This document shows, piece after piece, positions 8,178 through 16,031 of a stretch of 64,000 nucleotides of DNA. Numbering within the stretch: the stretch's first letter is position 1; every line of letters starts with the position of its first letter. The DNA comes from Brooklawnia sp032229645 (GTDB lineage: Bacteria > Actinomycetota > Actinomycetes > Propionibacteriales > Propionibacteriaceae), in assembly GCA_963722295.1 (NCBI GenBank), contig CAVRLB010000001.1, positions 806,001 to 870,000 of the forward strand, given 5' to 3'. Made by a program: the position numbers and the translations under genes. The notes under the pieces were generated by a model that was given only the letters and a program-made list of their open reading frames with translations, ran no database searches and was not told where the DNA came from.

Positions 8178-8285
8178 GAGGGTTCCAACTCGCTGAGCCT
8201 GCGCCCCATCAACACGAGAACTCCAACTCACTAAGCCAGCGACCCATCAACACGAGGATTCCAACTCACTGAGCCAGCGACCCAT
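8172..8285. repeat. 38-bp tandem repeat, three copies, at the padR/membrane-protein junction
   Basis: On the minus strand, three consecutive units begin ATGGG(T/G)CGC at 8285, 8247 and 8209. The first encodes the last 12 residues of PadR (MGRWLSELESSC). The third ends with TCGTGA, where GTG is the start of the membrane protein. The duplication therefore inserted two extra copies into what was a coupled gene junction. Confidence 0.9.
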
Positions 8286-8771
8286 CAGATCGTGAGCCCG
8301 GATGCCGTAGTCAAGTGTCGCGAGGCGGAACCGCGCCACATCTCCCAGCTGTTCGGACGCTGGTGTCGCATCGATCTCGACTCGCAGCTCGACAAGTCGC
8401 TCGAGGTCCGCGGCGGCGCGTCGGCGCAACAGCATGATGGCTTCCACACGGTCTTCCGGAGCCATATTGCCCAGCAAGTAAACTTTCGAGAGCGCAATCT
8501 GCTCAGCATCTGACTCCGTGATCGGTGAAAGCATCCAGTCGCGCCACGCTTCACGACCCGACTCGGTGATGAAGTAGAGATGCCTCGGTCGGCCAGTGCC
8601 GCCAGACTCTTCTCTCGTTACCCATCCCTGCGAATCAAGCACCCCGAGTGCCCGCTGAATGCTGCCGAGGCTGGCCGAGTAGAACAGGGAAATACCCCCG
8701 CTGAATTGTTTGCGTGTCTCGTACGCGGAAAGCGGGCCAGAAAGCAGGAGGCCAAGAATCAGAAACTGCAC
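8247..8771 (-). CDS. PadR-family transcriptional regulator
   Basis: About 174 residues. The N-terminal winged helix reads QFLILGLLLSGPLSAYE, then LGSIQRALGVLDSQGWV and TGRPRHLYFITESG (the wing), followed by the C-terminal helical dimerisation domain (residues about 95-174) typical of PadR/Vir proteins. GTG 8771 is preferred because the PadR fold begins there and a PadR-like palindrome sits immediately upstream. The frame remains open 66 codons further up through a duplicated sequence. The 3' end is caught in a 38-bp triplication. PadR proteins repress membrane-protein neighbours and respond to small ligands; the ligand here is unknown. Confidence 0.82.
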   Translation of the reverse strand: MQFLILGLLLSGPLSAYETRKQFSGGISLFYSASLGSIQRALGVLDSQGWVTREESGGTGRPRHLYFITESGREAWRDWMLSPITESDAEQIALSKVYLLGNMAPEDRVEAIMLLRRRAAADLERLVELRVEIDATPASEQLGDVARFRLATLDYGIRAHDLMGRWLSELESSC

Positions 8772-8780
8772 GCAGATATG

Positions 8781-8799
8781 ATATACCTCAAGGGTACAT
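8781..8799. promoter_or_regulatory. Candidate PadR operator upstream of padR
   Basis: Imperfect palindrome ATATACC-N5-GGTACAT, 6 of 7 positions matched, ending in the ACAT/ATRT half-site typical of PadR operators. It lies 10-28 bp before the GTG start, where binding would block transcription. Autorepression is an inference. Confidence 0.5.
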
Positions 8800-8850
8800 G
8801 GTGTCTGCCGGCTCCGACTGCTCCCAAATCGATGAGGGCGCAGGAGGGCA

Positions 8851-8912
8851 ATTCCGAACGCAACCGCGCCGAGGGCACAGGAGACGATTCCGAACCCAAC
8901 CGCGCCGAGGGC
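8851..8912. repeat. 26-bp direct repeat, two copies, 36-bp period
   Basis: ATTCCGAAC(G/C)CAACCGCGCC plus GAGGGC occurs at 8851 and 8887 with one mismatch, in the sequence upstream of padR. Confidence 0.85.
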
Positions 8913-9050
8913 GCTACCGAAGTGCCACCTCCCACCACCGCGCAAAGGGTTCGTCTTGTAGCTCGTCACGATCCCAGGCGAAGAATGCGGCGAGCTGATC
9001 GGCCGTCCGAGTGATGAGTTCGGGTTTCTCGGCTCGCATCTGGCCCAGGG

Positions 9051-9857
9051 TCAGCCGACGACCACGCTAACGAACTCACGGATCGGCATCTGATACGTCC
9101 CCGACGACGACAACGACACCTGACCCTGCTGACCCAACGCCTGCCACCCCACCTCCCAACTCGACGTAGCCGTAATCGTATAATCACCCGCCTTCATGTA
9201 GGCATGTCCACACACCGGCGACGGCACCAACGGATCCACCCCGCCCGGACGCTCCTGCATCTGCGTGCAGACCGTGGAAGTGCCATCACCCCAATCAAAC
9301 GCCACCGACCCACGGACCGCACTCAAACTGATATCGATACCATCCTGACTAGCAGACGAACCCACCGAACCCGGATCATCCAACCACACCCAAATCGGCA
9401 ACCCAACCCCCAACGCACCCCACTGATTACCAGACGGGGCAGGCGACAACCCGATCACAGGCGCCGGAACACCAAGCGACGCAGCAGCAGACCGCGCAGC
9501 CGCCGCCACATCCACCCCAGCCCCACCCCCAGACACAGGCACCGGACTCGGAGTAAGACACTTCGACTCCTCACTCGGAACACACACCTGCCCACCACCC
9601 CAAACCACCGCACCCGGCGGCAACGGAGCAGCAGACGCCGCCGGCGGACCCCAGGATGCCCCGGCGGCCGGCCCGTCATTCCCCCCGGCCGTAGTGGCTG
9701 CTTCGATTCCAACAGAGGAACCCGAAGTACACGTTTCCACCAAACCACCACTGCCTGCCATGTTGGCGCAATCGGCATGCGCCTGTGCCGTCAACACGAA
9801 CACCATAGCCAAGCTGGCCACAAGAGCCATCAACCCGGCGCCTACACGAGTACGCAT
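9051..9857 (-). CDS. Secreted PKD-domain protein, copy 1
   Basis: 268 residues. Signal peptide at residues 1-29 (MRTRVGAGLMALVASLAMVF ... AHADC). A variable linker with two cysteines (to about residue 68) is followed by a Pro/Gly/Ala-rich segment with CVPSEESKC, then a C-terminal PKD/immunoglobulin-like domain with FDWGDGTSTVC and CGHAYMKAGDYTITATSSW. The start overlaps the upstream lipoprotein gene by 16 bp, so the two are coupled. Likely cell-surface or secreted; function unknown. The C-terminal ~200 residues are almost identical to copy 2, while the N-terminal part is not. Confidence 0.8.
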   Translation of the reverse strand: MRTRVGAGLMALVASLAMVFVLTAQAHADCANMAGSGGLVETCTSGSSVGIEAATTAGGNDGPAAGASWGPPAASAAPLPPGAVVWGGGQVCVPSEESKCLTPSPVPVSGGGAGVDVAAAARSAAASLGVPAPVIGLSPAPSGNQWGALGVGLPIWVWLDDPGSVGSSASQDGIDISLSAVRGSVAFDWGDGTSTVCTQMQERPGGVDPLVPSPVCGHAYMKAGDYTITATSSWEVGWQALGQQGQVSLSSSGTYQMPIREFVSVVVG

Positions 9858-10420
9858 TCCGCAACCTTGTTTGTGGTTCCGTCGAACAGCTTCAGCCGAC
9901 CATCAAAGTGCTTGAAAAACAACTCCACCCGGTACATCGTCCCTTCCGATACCACCTTCCCGTCAGCGTCGAGTGCAGGGGATGGCCGCGTATCCACGCA
10001 TGCTTGCAGGGCGACTTCCGATCCAGCCTTGCTCACTCCCGGATACCGTCCGAGGCTGACAACGGGTTCCGCACCCTCGGGGCTTCGCCACCCGTTCTCT
10101 TTGTAGAAGTCGTACAGGGCTACGGCCGATGCCAGGTAGGGTTCCGCAACCAGATCGTTCAGTTCTTCGGGAAACCCGTTGCCGTAGTTGCCCCGTAACT
10201 CATACTCGTAGCGCAACTCGAGCGACCGCCGGTAGACCTGCTCAGCCTCCGCGTACAACGCGTCCATCTCAGGACCATCCGAACTCGGAGGAGGCGGCAC
10301 AGCGACCGATGACGACACTGAAGACGAGCCACTACTACCCGGAGAATCCCCCGGAGAACACCCCGCGAGTGCAAGCGAAACAGCTAGTCCAACACCGAAT
10401 AAGCCAAAACAACGACGCAT
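9842..10420 (-). CDS. Lipoprotein of unknown function, copy 1
   Basis: 192 residues from ATG 10420, chosen because GGGAG lies five bases upstream and the lipoprotein signal starts there (MRRCFGLFGVGLAVSLALAGC; lipobox LAGC). A Ser/Pro-rich linker is followed by an alpha-helical domain starting PEMDALYAEAEQV, ending with two cysteine-bearing strands (LQACVDTRP and VAECVLV). The mature protein would be anchored on the outer face of the membrane. Its N-terminal ~65 residues are identical or nearly so to copy 2, while the remainder is about half identical. Not recognised as a named family. Confidence 0.75.
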   Translation of the reverse strand: MRRCFGLFGVGLAVSLALAGCSPGDSPGSSGSSSVSSSVAVPPPPSSDGPEMDALYAEAEQVYRRSLELRYEYELRGNYGNGFPEELNDLVAEPYLASAVALYDFYKENGWRSPEGAEPVVSLGRYPGVSKAGSEVALQACVDTRPSPALDADGKVVSEGTMYRVELFFKHFDGRLKLFDGTTNKVAECVLV

Positions 10421-10560
10421 CTGAACTCCCGGGGGCGAGAACCACAACAACCACCAACAGTCTCAGCCACACCACCAGCCAGCGTCAACCCATCCACCCC
10501 GGAAGCTGTGGACAACTCGCCCTGCACCCACTGCAACCCAACCGACCGCCAACCGATTCC

Positions 10561-10633
10561 GCGCCCCGAACCCGGGCCCCCACAGTTCCCGCGCCCCGAA
10601 CCCGGGCCCCCACAGTTCCCGCGGCCCGAATCC
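10561..10633. repeat. 30-bp tandem repeat, two exact copies plus a partial third
   Basis: Units begin GCGCCCCGAACCCGGGCCCC at 10561 and 10591 and are exact; a 13-bp partial copy follows at 10621. It sits in the 225-bp spacer between the duplicated gene pairs. No gene is supported in 10532-10756. Confidence 0.9.
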
Positions 10634-10759
10634 AAGAAAACGCTCAAAATCCGGATCCCGACCCCCGACTTCAACGATCGAACGCCGCAAAAAGGTGACT
10701 GCGCCACCGACAGATGCCTCGGCGGCATCAAGCTGCACCCCAACCACAATCCCCACGGG

Positions 10760-11564
10760 TCAGCCGACGACCACGCTCACGAACTCACGGATCGGCATCT
10801 GATACGTCCCCGACGACGACAACGACACCTGACCCTGCTGACCCAACGCCTGCCACCCCACCTCCCAACTCGACGTAGCCGTAATCGTATAATCACCCGC
10901 CTTCATATAGGCATGCCCACACACCGGCGACGGCACCAACGGATCCACCCCGCCCGGACGCTCCTGCATCTGCGTACAGACCGTGGAAGTGCCATCACCC
11001 CAATCAAACGCCACCGACCCACGGACCGCACTCAAACTGATATCGATACCATCCTGACTAGCAGACGAACCCACCGAACCCGGATCATCCAACCACACCC
11101 AAATCGGCAACCCAACCCCCAACGCACCCCACTGATTACCAGACGGGGCAGGCGACAACCCGATCACAGGCGCCGGAACACCAAGCGACGCAGCAGCAGA
11201 CCGCGCAGCCGCCGCCACATCCACCCCAGCCCCACCCCCAGACACAGGCACCGGACTCGGAGTAAGACACTTCGACTCCTCACTCGGAACACACACCTGC
11301 CCACCACCCCAAACCACCGCACCCGGCGGCAACGGAGCAGCAGACGCCGCCGGCGGACCACCCAGACTCCGGACCAGAACCCCGCGAACCCGACGCTTCA
11401 GTACCAGCCGTAATATCCACCGTCGAACCAGATGAACAGGACGAGATCTCTCCGAACTGACCGACGATGCCATCGCAGTCGGCACTCGCGCCTGAGACAG
11501 GCACCAAAGTCACGATCCCAGCCAGCAACAGAGAGGCCACACCGATCCTTACGAGAGAGGGCAT
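10760..11564 (-). pseudogene. Secreted PKD-domain protein, copy 2, frameshifted
   Basis: Starts at 11564 with a signal peptide (MPSLVRIGVASLLLAGIVTL ... SADC), overlapping the upstream lipoprotein by 16 bp as in copy 1. The frame is lost near 11360: the continuation GGPPAASAAPLPPGAVVWG is in a different frame down to 10760. Removing one G from the minus-strand GGGTGG at the junction restores a 267-residue protein, almost the length of copy 1 (268). The shift lies exactly where identity with copy 1 begins. It could be a true inactivating mutation, a phase-variable site, or a sequencing error. Confidence 0.75.
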
Positions 11565-12124
11565 TTTTCTACCTTCGAATGAGACCCATAGAACAAGCGC
11601 AGCTGACCTTCAACTCGCTTGAAGTACAGCTCCAGATAGAAGATCCCTCCCTCGGAGAAGAGCTGACCGCTCGAATCTAAAGCGGGCGTCAGCCGCGTGT
11701 CTTGGCAAGCTTGAAGTGCTATCTCAGAGCCCTCTCTACTGACACCAGGATAGGGTCTGGTTGTCACCTCGGGCTTGACACCCTCAGGGGTATGTAGCCC
11801 GCGCTCCTTGCCGTAGTCATACAGAGCATGCGTCCAGGTGAGGTATGGATCAGCAAGAACCGACCCTAACTCTGGCGGAAACTCGTTGTAGTTGCCCTGA
11901 CCCTCGAACTGGTTCCTGATCTCCAGCGACCGCAAGAAGACCTGCTCAGCCTCCGCGTACAACGCGTCCATCTCAGGACCATCCGAACTCGGAGGAGGCG
12001 GAACAGCGACCGATGACGACACTGAAGACGAGCCACCACTACCCGGCGAATCACCCGGAGAACACCCGCCGAGCGCAAGCGAAACCGCTAGTCCAACAGC
12101 GAACAAGCCAAAGCAACGACGCAT
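11549..12124 (-). CDS. Lipoprotein of unknown function, copy 2
   Basis: 191 residues from ATG 12124 with the same GGGAG-N5-ATG context as copy 1. Lipobox LALGGC after a 20-residue signal. The Ser/Pro linker and PEMDALYAEAEQV helix start match copy 1, after which the sequences diverge (RSLEIRNQFEGQGNYNEF here). Shared landmarks persist: PYPGVSREGSEIALQACQDT and a C-terminal cysteine (VEKCPLS). It is coupled by a 16-bp overlap to the frameshifted PKD gene. Confidence 0.75.
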   Translation of the reverse strand: MRRCFGLFAVGLAVSLALGGCSPGDSPGSGGSSSVSSSVAVPPPPSSDGPEMDALYAEAEQVFLRSLEIRNQFEGQGNYNEFPPELGSVLADPYLTWTHALYDYGKERGLHTPEGVKPEVTTRPYPGVSREGSEIALQACQDTRLTPALDSSGQLFSEGGIFYLELYFKRVEGQLRLFYGSHSKVEKCPLS

Positions 12125-12248
12125 CTGAACTCCCGGGGGCGAGAACCACAACAACCACCAACAGTCTCAGCCACACCACCAGCCACCGTCAACCCATCCA
12201 CCCCGGAAGCTGTGGACAACTCGCCCTGCACACACCCCAGGCGTCGGC

Positions 12249-13355
12249 TCAGGCCGCGTCCTCTTGGCGACGCCAGCGAATGCCCGCATCGATGAACGCG
12301 TCGATATCGCCGTCGAAAACCGCGTCCGTGTTGCCGGTCTCAAAGTTTGTGCGCAGATCCTTGACCATCTGGTACGGGTGCAGCACGTAGCTGCGCATCT
12401 GCGATCCCCAGGAGTTGCCCTCGGATTTCAGCGCATTCATTTCGGCCGCGCGGTCTTGTCGCGCTTTCTCGAGCAGCCGGGCCTGCAGCACGCGCAGCGC
12501 GGCGGCCTTGTTCTGGATCTGGCTTTTCTCGTTCTGACAGCTCACCACAAGGCCCGTCGGCAGATGGGTGATGCGCACCGCGGAGTCAGTTGTGTTGACC
12601 GACTGGCCGCCGGGGCCGGAGCTACGGAACACGTCGACGCGGATGTCCGCCTCGGGAATGTCGATGTGGTCGGTCTCCTCCACGACCGGCAGCACCTCGA
12701 CACCGGCGAAGCTGGTCTGGCGGCGCCCTTGGTTGTCGAACGGGCTGATCCGCACCAGCCGGTGAGTGCCCTGCTCGACCGACAACGTGCCATACGCATA
12801 CGGCATCTTGACGGTGAAGGTGGCCGACTTGATGCCTGCTTCTTCGGCGTAGCTGACGTCGTAGACCTCCATGGAGTAGCCATGCCGCTCGGCCCAGCGC
12901 GCGTACATGCGCAGCAGCATCGCGGCGAAGTCGGCTGCGTCCACACCACCGGCCTCGGAGCGGATCGTGATCAGCGCGTCGCGCTCGTCGTACTCGCCAC
13001 CCAGCAAGGTGCGGACCTCAAGCGCCTCGATCTCAGCCTTCAGCGCGTTGACATCGCGCTCGGCTTCGAGCTCGCTGTCGCGATCACCCTCCTCGGCCGC
13101 CAATTCGAGCAGCACCTGGACGTCGTCCAAACGCTGACGAAGACCCTCCACACGCTCAACGTCGGCCTGTAACCGGGAGAGCCGGCTGGTGACGCGCTGA
13201 GCGTTCGCCTGGTCGTTCCAAAGGTCGGGTGCCGCAGCCTCATCCTCCAGCTTCGCGATCTCGGCCTTCTTCGACTCAGGGTCCGTCACGACCTCGATGG
13301 AGGTCAACGACCGGTCGAGTTCGTGAATGATATCGGGGAGATCTGCTAGCGCCAC
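12249..13355 (-). CDS. prfB: Peptide chain release factor 2
   Basis: 368-residue RF2, which reads UGA and UAA stop codons and triggers peptide release. The stop-codon recognition tripeptide SPF is visible in VRISPFDNQGRRQTSF, and the catalytic GGQ is in RSSGPGGQSVNTTDS. GTG 13355 gives the family-length N-terminus VALADLPDIIHELD; the 37-codon upstream extension is not family-like. No programmed frameshift is seen in the N-terminal region. Normally the first gene of prfB-ftsE-ftsX. Confidence 0.95.
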   Translation of the reverse strand: MALADLPDIIHELDRSLTSIEVVTDPESKKAEIAKLEDEAAAPDLWNDQANAQRVTSRLSRLQADVERVEGLRQRLDDVQVLLELAAEEGDRDSELEAERDVNALKAEIEALEVRTLLGGEYDERDALITIRSEAGGVDAADFAAMLLRMYARWAERHGYSMEVYDVSYAEEAGIKSATFTVKMPYAYGTLSVEQGTHRLVRISPFDNQGRRQTSFAGVEVLPVVEETDHIDIPEADIRVDVFRSSGPGGQSVNTTDSAVRITHLPTGLVVSCQNEKSQIQNKAAALRVLQARLLEKARQDRAAEMNALKSEGNSWGSQMRSYVLHPYQMVKDLRTNFETGNTDAVFDGDIDAFIDAGIRWRRQEDAA

Positions 13356-13484
13356 AAACCCGAAGTCTACCGTCTGCCCGCAGGGCCAGCCAGCAAGCGC
13401 CCGCCGGTCCTCGTCCACGGGTCTGATTCGCCGTCGCAGGTCGCGATCTGGGGCGGGTTCGGGCACTGGCGAGGGTCCGCCGAT

Positions 13485-13533
13485 TTATCGAGTTCAGTTT
13501 GGTAGCCATAGCCGACCAAACTGAACTCGATAA
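13485..13533. repeat. Palindromic element A, copy 1
   Basis: Perfect 19-bp inverted arms (13485-13503 and 13515-13533) around an 11-nt loop. The same arms recur in copy 2 at 14591-14645. It lies between the divergent prfB and AbiEi-DUF559 genes, so it is not a terminator for either. There is no T-run. Confidence 0.9.
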
Positions 13534-13659
13534 TTGCCACAGCGCCAGCAGGACACCCGGCAGGTCGATCTCGCGGGCTGATCTTACGAGCATCGGACAC
13601 TTATCCACAGATCGCGAAAACTAAATCGGGAATCAACGTTTTCACGTCAGACTCGGAGT

Positions 13660-14589
13660 ATGCCTCACCCCCTGCTACCAGATCTGCTACAGGACCTCGC
13701 CCGTAGACAAGCAGGTGTCCTCACCCGCGAACAGATCCTCGGACACGGCGTGCCTCGCACCAGGATTGACCGCTTGGTCGGCGAACAGCTGTGGAGCCGC
13801 CTTGGCCGAGGAATCTATCTGACTCACACGCTGAGCCCGGACTGGCAATCTCTGGCCTGGGCCGGAACCCTGATCGGAGGATCCGGATCAGCCACCGGTG
13901 GCCGAGCAGCGCTCCGTCTGGCCGGAGTCATCAGCGAAGAAGACCTGCCGATCTCGATCGTCCAGCCCGCTGACGCGCACCACCAGCCAAGCTCCGGCTG
14001 GTGGGACTTCACCCGGACCAAGGTGCTGTTCCGCGCAGTCGGAGAGCCACCGCGGGTCCGAGTCGAGCGCGCCGTCCTGGATCTTTGTGCGCTGGAGCCG
14101 GAGCGATCAGCCAATTGGATCACTCTGGCGACAGGCAGCAGACACACCAGCGCGGGCAGGCTATACGAAGCCCTTGACGAGATGCCTAGACATCCCGCCC
14201 GCCGCCAGCTGAACGAGCTCCTCGCCGACGTCGGCCAGGGCGCGGAAAGCCCATTGGAGTTGGTGTATCTGCGTGATGTTGAAAGGGCGCATGGCATGAA
14301 GCCCGGCAGGCGGCAGGTTCGCAGCGGCGGCTACCGATGCGACATCTGCTACGAAGAAGGTCTCGTAGTAGAGCTGGATGGCCGGCGCGGCCACGAGGGT
14401 CTCGGTGCTTTCCGCGACATGGACCGGGACAACTTCCACATCATGCAAGGCATTCCCACTCTGCGATTCGGCTGGCTCCAATGCGTCACAGATCCCTGCG
14501 GGGTGCTCGCGCAGGTGGCCGAGGTGCGCCGCCGACTCGGCTGGACAGGGGACCTGAAATGCTGTTCGCGGTGCCAACTGGTCGCATGA
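13660..14589 (+). CDS. AbiEi-like N-terminal domain fused to a DUF559/Vsr-like nuclease-fold domain
   Basis: 309 residues. Residues about 7-55 form an AbiEi_4-type winged helix (DLARRQAGVLTREQILGHGV ... RGIYLTH). The C-terminal part (about 205-300) has the DUF559/Vsr-like pattern of a PD-(D/E)XK-like fold: YRCDICYEEGLVVELDGRRG then RDMDRDNFHIMQGIPTLRF. Such proteins are common and often multicopy in actinobacteria; their role is not established. The C-terminus adds two cysteines (KCCSRC). A perfect hairpin of the same family lies on each side of the gene, the downstream one starting 2 bp after the stop. Confidence 0.75.
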   Translation: MPHPLLPDLLQDLARRQAGVLTREQILGHGVPRTRIDRLVGEQLWSRLGRGIYLTHTLSPDWQSLAWAGTLIGGSGSATGGRAALRLAGVISEEDLPISIVQPADAHHQPSSGWWDFTRTKVLFRAVGEPPRVRVERAVLDLCALEPERSANWITLATGSRHTSAGRLYEALDEMPRHPARRQLNELLADVGQGAESPLELVYLRDVERAHGMKPGRRQVRSGGYRCDICYEEGLVVELDGRRGHEGLGAFRDMDRDNFHIMQGIPTLRFGWLQCVTDPCGVLAQVAEVRRRLGWTGDLKCCSRCQLVA

Positions 14590-14590
14590 A

Positions 14591-14645
14591 CGATTATCGA
14601 GTTCAGTTTGGTCGCTATAGCCGACCAAACTGAACTCGATAATCG
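14591..14645. repeat. Palindromic element A, copy 2
   Basis: Perfect 24-bp inverted arms (14591-14614 and 14622-14645) around a 7-nt loop CTATAGC. It starts 2 bp after the stop of the AbiEi-DUF559 gene. The inner 19 bp of each arm are identical to copy 1. No T-tract follows, so an intrinsic-terminator role is not obvious. Confidence 0.92.
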
Positions 14646-14734
14646 CCGGATGGCCAGCTACGCCACCAGCACGTCTGCTGGACACCCAAGAAGCCGTGCG
14701 AGAATGGATCTGAACCTGTATTGAGGAGTTGGCC

Positions 14735-15205
14735 GTGGGTGAGATCAAGAACCGTCTGCGCAAGGACCTGACAGCTGCCATGAAGCAGCGGGATGACTTC
14801 GCGAAGTCGACTATCCGGATGGCGCTGGCCGCGATCCAGTACGCCGAAGTCGCGGGTGACCAGGCGCGCGACCTCAGCGAGGCCGAAGAGATCGCCATCA
14901 TCACCAAGGAGCAGCGCAGCCGCACCGAATCCGCGCAGACCTATGCGGACGCCGGGCGCCCCGAACTCGCCGAGAAAGAGGCTGCCGAGGCCGACTTCCT
15001 GACCCGTTACCTTCCCCAGCCGCTCAGTCAGGATGAACTCGTCGCCATCGTGGACGCGCAGATGGCCGCCACCGAAGCCGAATTGGGGGCCAAGCCGACC
15101 ATGCGCCAGATGGGCGCCGTCGTGAAGGCCGTCAATGAGAAGGTTGCCGGGCGGGCGGACGGCAAGACGGTCGCGGGTCTGGTGAAGGCGCGCATCAATA
15201 GTTGA
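14735..15205 (+). CDS. GatB/YqeY domain protein
   Basis: 156-residue YqeY-type protein, related to the tRNA-binding tail domain of GatB (glutamyl-tRNA amidotransferase) but free-standing. Recognised by GEIKNRLRKDLTAAMKQRD, IKTLSEAEE-type helices and the C-terminal TMRQMGAVVKAVNEKV. GTG 14735 is chosen because GAGGAG lies seven bases upstream; a TTG at 14729 would abut that site. Exact biochemical role is unclear for the family. Confidence 0.88.
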   Translation: MGEIKNRLRKDLTAAMKQRDDFAKSTIRMALAAIQYAEVAGDQARDLSEAEEIAIITKEQRSRTESAQTYADAGRPELAEKEAAEADFLTRYLPQPLSQDELVAIVDAQMAATEAELGAKPTMRQMGAVVKAVNEKVAGRADGKTVAGLVKARINS

Positions 15206-15329
15206 GGTGAGCGGGCCGGATTTCGCTCCCGCGAGTTCGGCCGGACGATCACCGGCAGCCAACAACGCGAGTGTCTGGATAAACGGAAGACCTCACGGAC
15301 GCTCAAGGGGCGGAACGCCCGAAGGTCGC

Positions 15330-15406
15330 GATGGGTGGAAAGCCCGGACGGACCGGACGGTCGGACAGACCTAAGAACCCGAGGTCGGATGGGTGGAAAG
15401 CCCGGA
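15330..15406. repeat. Direct repeat, 19-bp unit, 58-bp period
   Basis: GATGGGTGGAAAGCCCGGA occurs at 15330 and 15388 in the 217-bp gap between the YqeY gene and the next gene. No other feature is seen in 15206-15422. Confidence 0.85.
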
Positions 15407-15422
15407 TAGACGGAAGGACAGG

Positions 15423-15917
15423 ATGAGACGATCACGACTGTACGACGCGGGCAGTTTCGTGCTGCTCGCGCTCGTCGGCGTGATCTCTTTGACCAACCCG
15501 CTGTCGAGGACCGTCTTGAGCGGTTCATGGCACGCGTGCGTCGAGGCGACCGGCGGCATAGCTCGGCTGGGCCTCCACTTCGATGTCTTCGAGCCGAGCG
15601 TGAACTGTCCGATGGACAGCTACGCGCCGGGCCCCAACTTCGCGCAGGCCGGGCAGTTCTCGATCTTCATCTCGCTGTCCGCGGTGGCCTGCGGGCTCGT
15701 CCTCTTGCTTGCGACGCTCGGTGCCGGACGATGGCTGCGCGCCACGGCTCGAGCCGCCCAGATCTGGATCGGCCGGCTTATCGGTTCTCGTCCGGCGCAG
15801 TTGGTCGTCCGGAACTCATCAACTTCTCCGCTGCTGACTCGCATCGCCGATCTGCGCGGCGCTGTTCTTGCTCGTCCGCATAGCCGTCGGGGCCCGCCAC
15901 TGCTGGCGCCGGCCTGA
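15423..15917 (+). CDS. Hypothetical membrane protein
   Basis: 164 residues from ATG 15423, preceded by AAGGACAGG. Two hydrophobic segments: FVLLALVGVISLTN near the N-terminus, and IFISLSAVACGLVLLLATLGAG near residue 85. The extracellular loop between them has two cysteines (WHACVEATGG and VNCPMDSYAPG). The C-terminal 40 residues are basic and low in character. Position directly before the DsbA/VKOR pair suggests the cysteines may be oxidised, but the function is unknown. Confidence 0.65.
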   Translation: MRRSRLYDAGSFVLLALVGVISLTNPLSRTVLSGSWHACVEATGGIARLGLHFDVFEPSVNCPMDSYAPGPNFAQAGQFSIFISLSAVACGLVLLLATLGAGRWLRATARAAQIWIGRLIGSRPAQLVVRNSSTSPLLTRIADLRGAVLARPHSRRGPPLLAPA

Positions 15918-16031
15918 CGATCCTTCCTCTGTCGCGTATTCCCTTCTCGGACGCCTCTTCTTCGGCATCTCTGCGGGAGCGCCTCGTCGGGCCGTACCCA
16001 CACGTCCGAACCCGACCCGAAAGCGAAACCC

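Larger units (their letters stand above)
9048..12236. repeat. Tandem segmental duplication of a two-gene unit with a diverged middle
   Basis: Segment 9048-10531 is repeated at 10757-12236. The outer blocks are nearly identical: 9048-9650 versus 10757-11360 has about four differences by eye, and 10237-10531 versus 11939-12236 only a handful. The middle blocks (9651-10236 versus 11361-11938) have clearly diverged, although they encode homologous protein parts. A 225-bp spacer, 10532-10756, separates the units. The unit contains its own promoter region (minus strand) before each lipoprotein gene. Confidence 0.9.

Noticed and set aside
10384..10756. Reverse-strand Gly-rich ORFs in the spacer between duplicated units
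   Set aside because: They come from the 30-bp exact repeat; no start signal or homology seen.
9204..11413. Arg/His-rich ORFs on the plus strand opposite the PKD genes
   Set aside because: They are antisense frames of the PKD/lipoprotein genes and are duplicated with them.
12264..13172. 302-residue plus-strand ORF opposite prfB
   Set aside because: It is the antisense frame of prfB, whose motifs are clear on the minus strand.
15206..15422. RNA gene in the YqeY/membrane-protein gap (GGTGGAAAGCCCGGA motifs)
   Set aside because: The motif is a simple two-copy repeat; no fold of a known RNA family could be built by eye.
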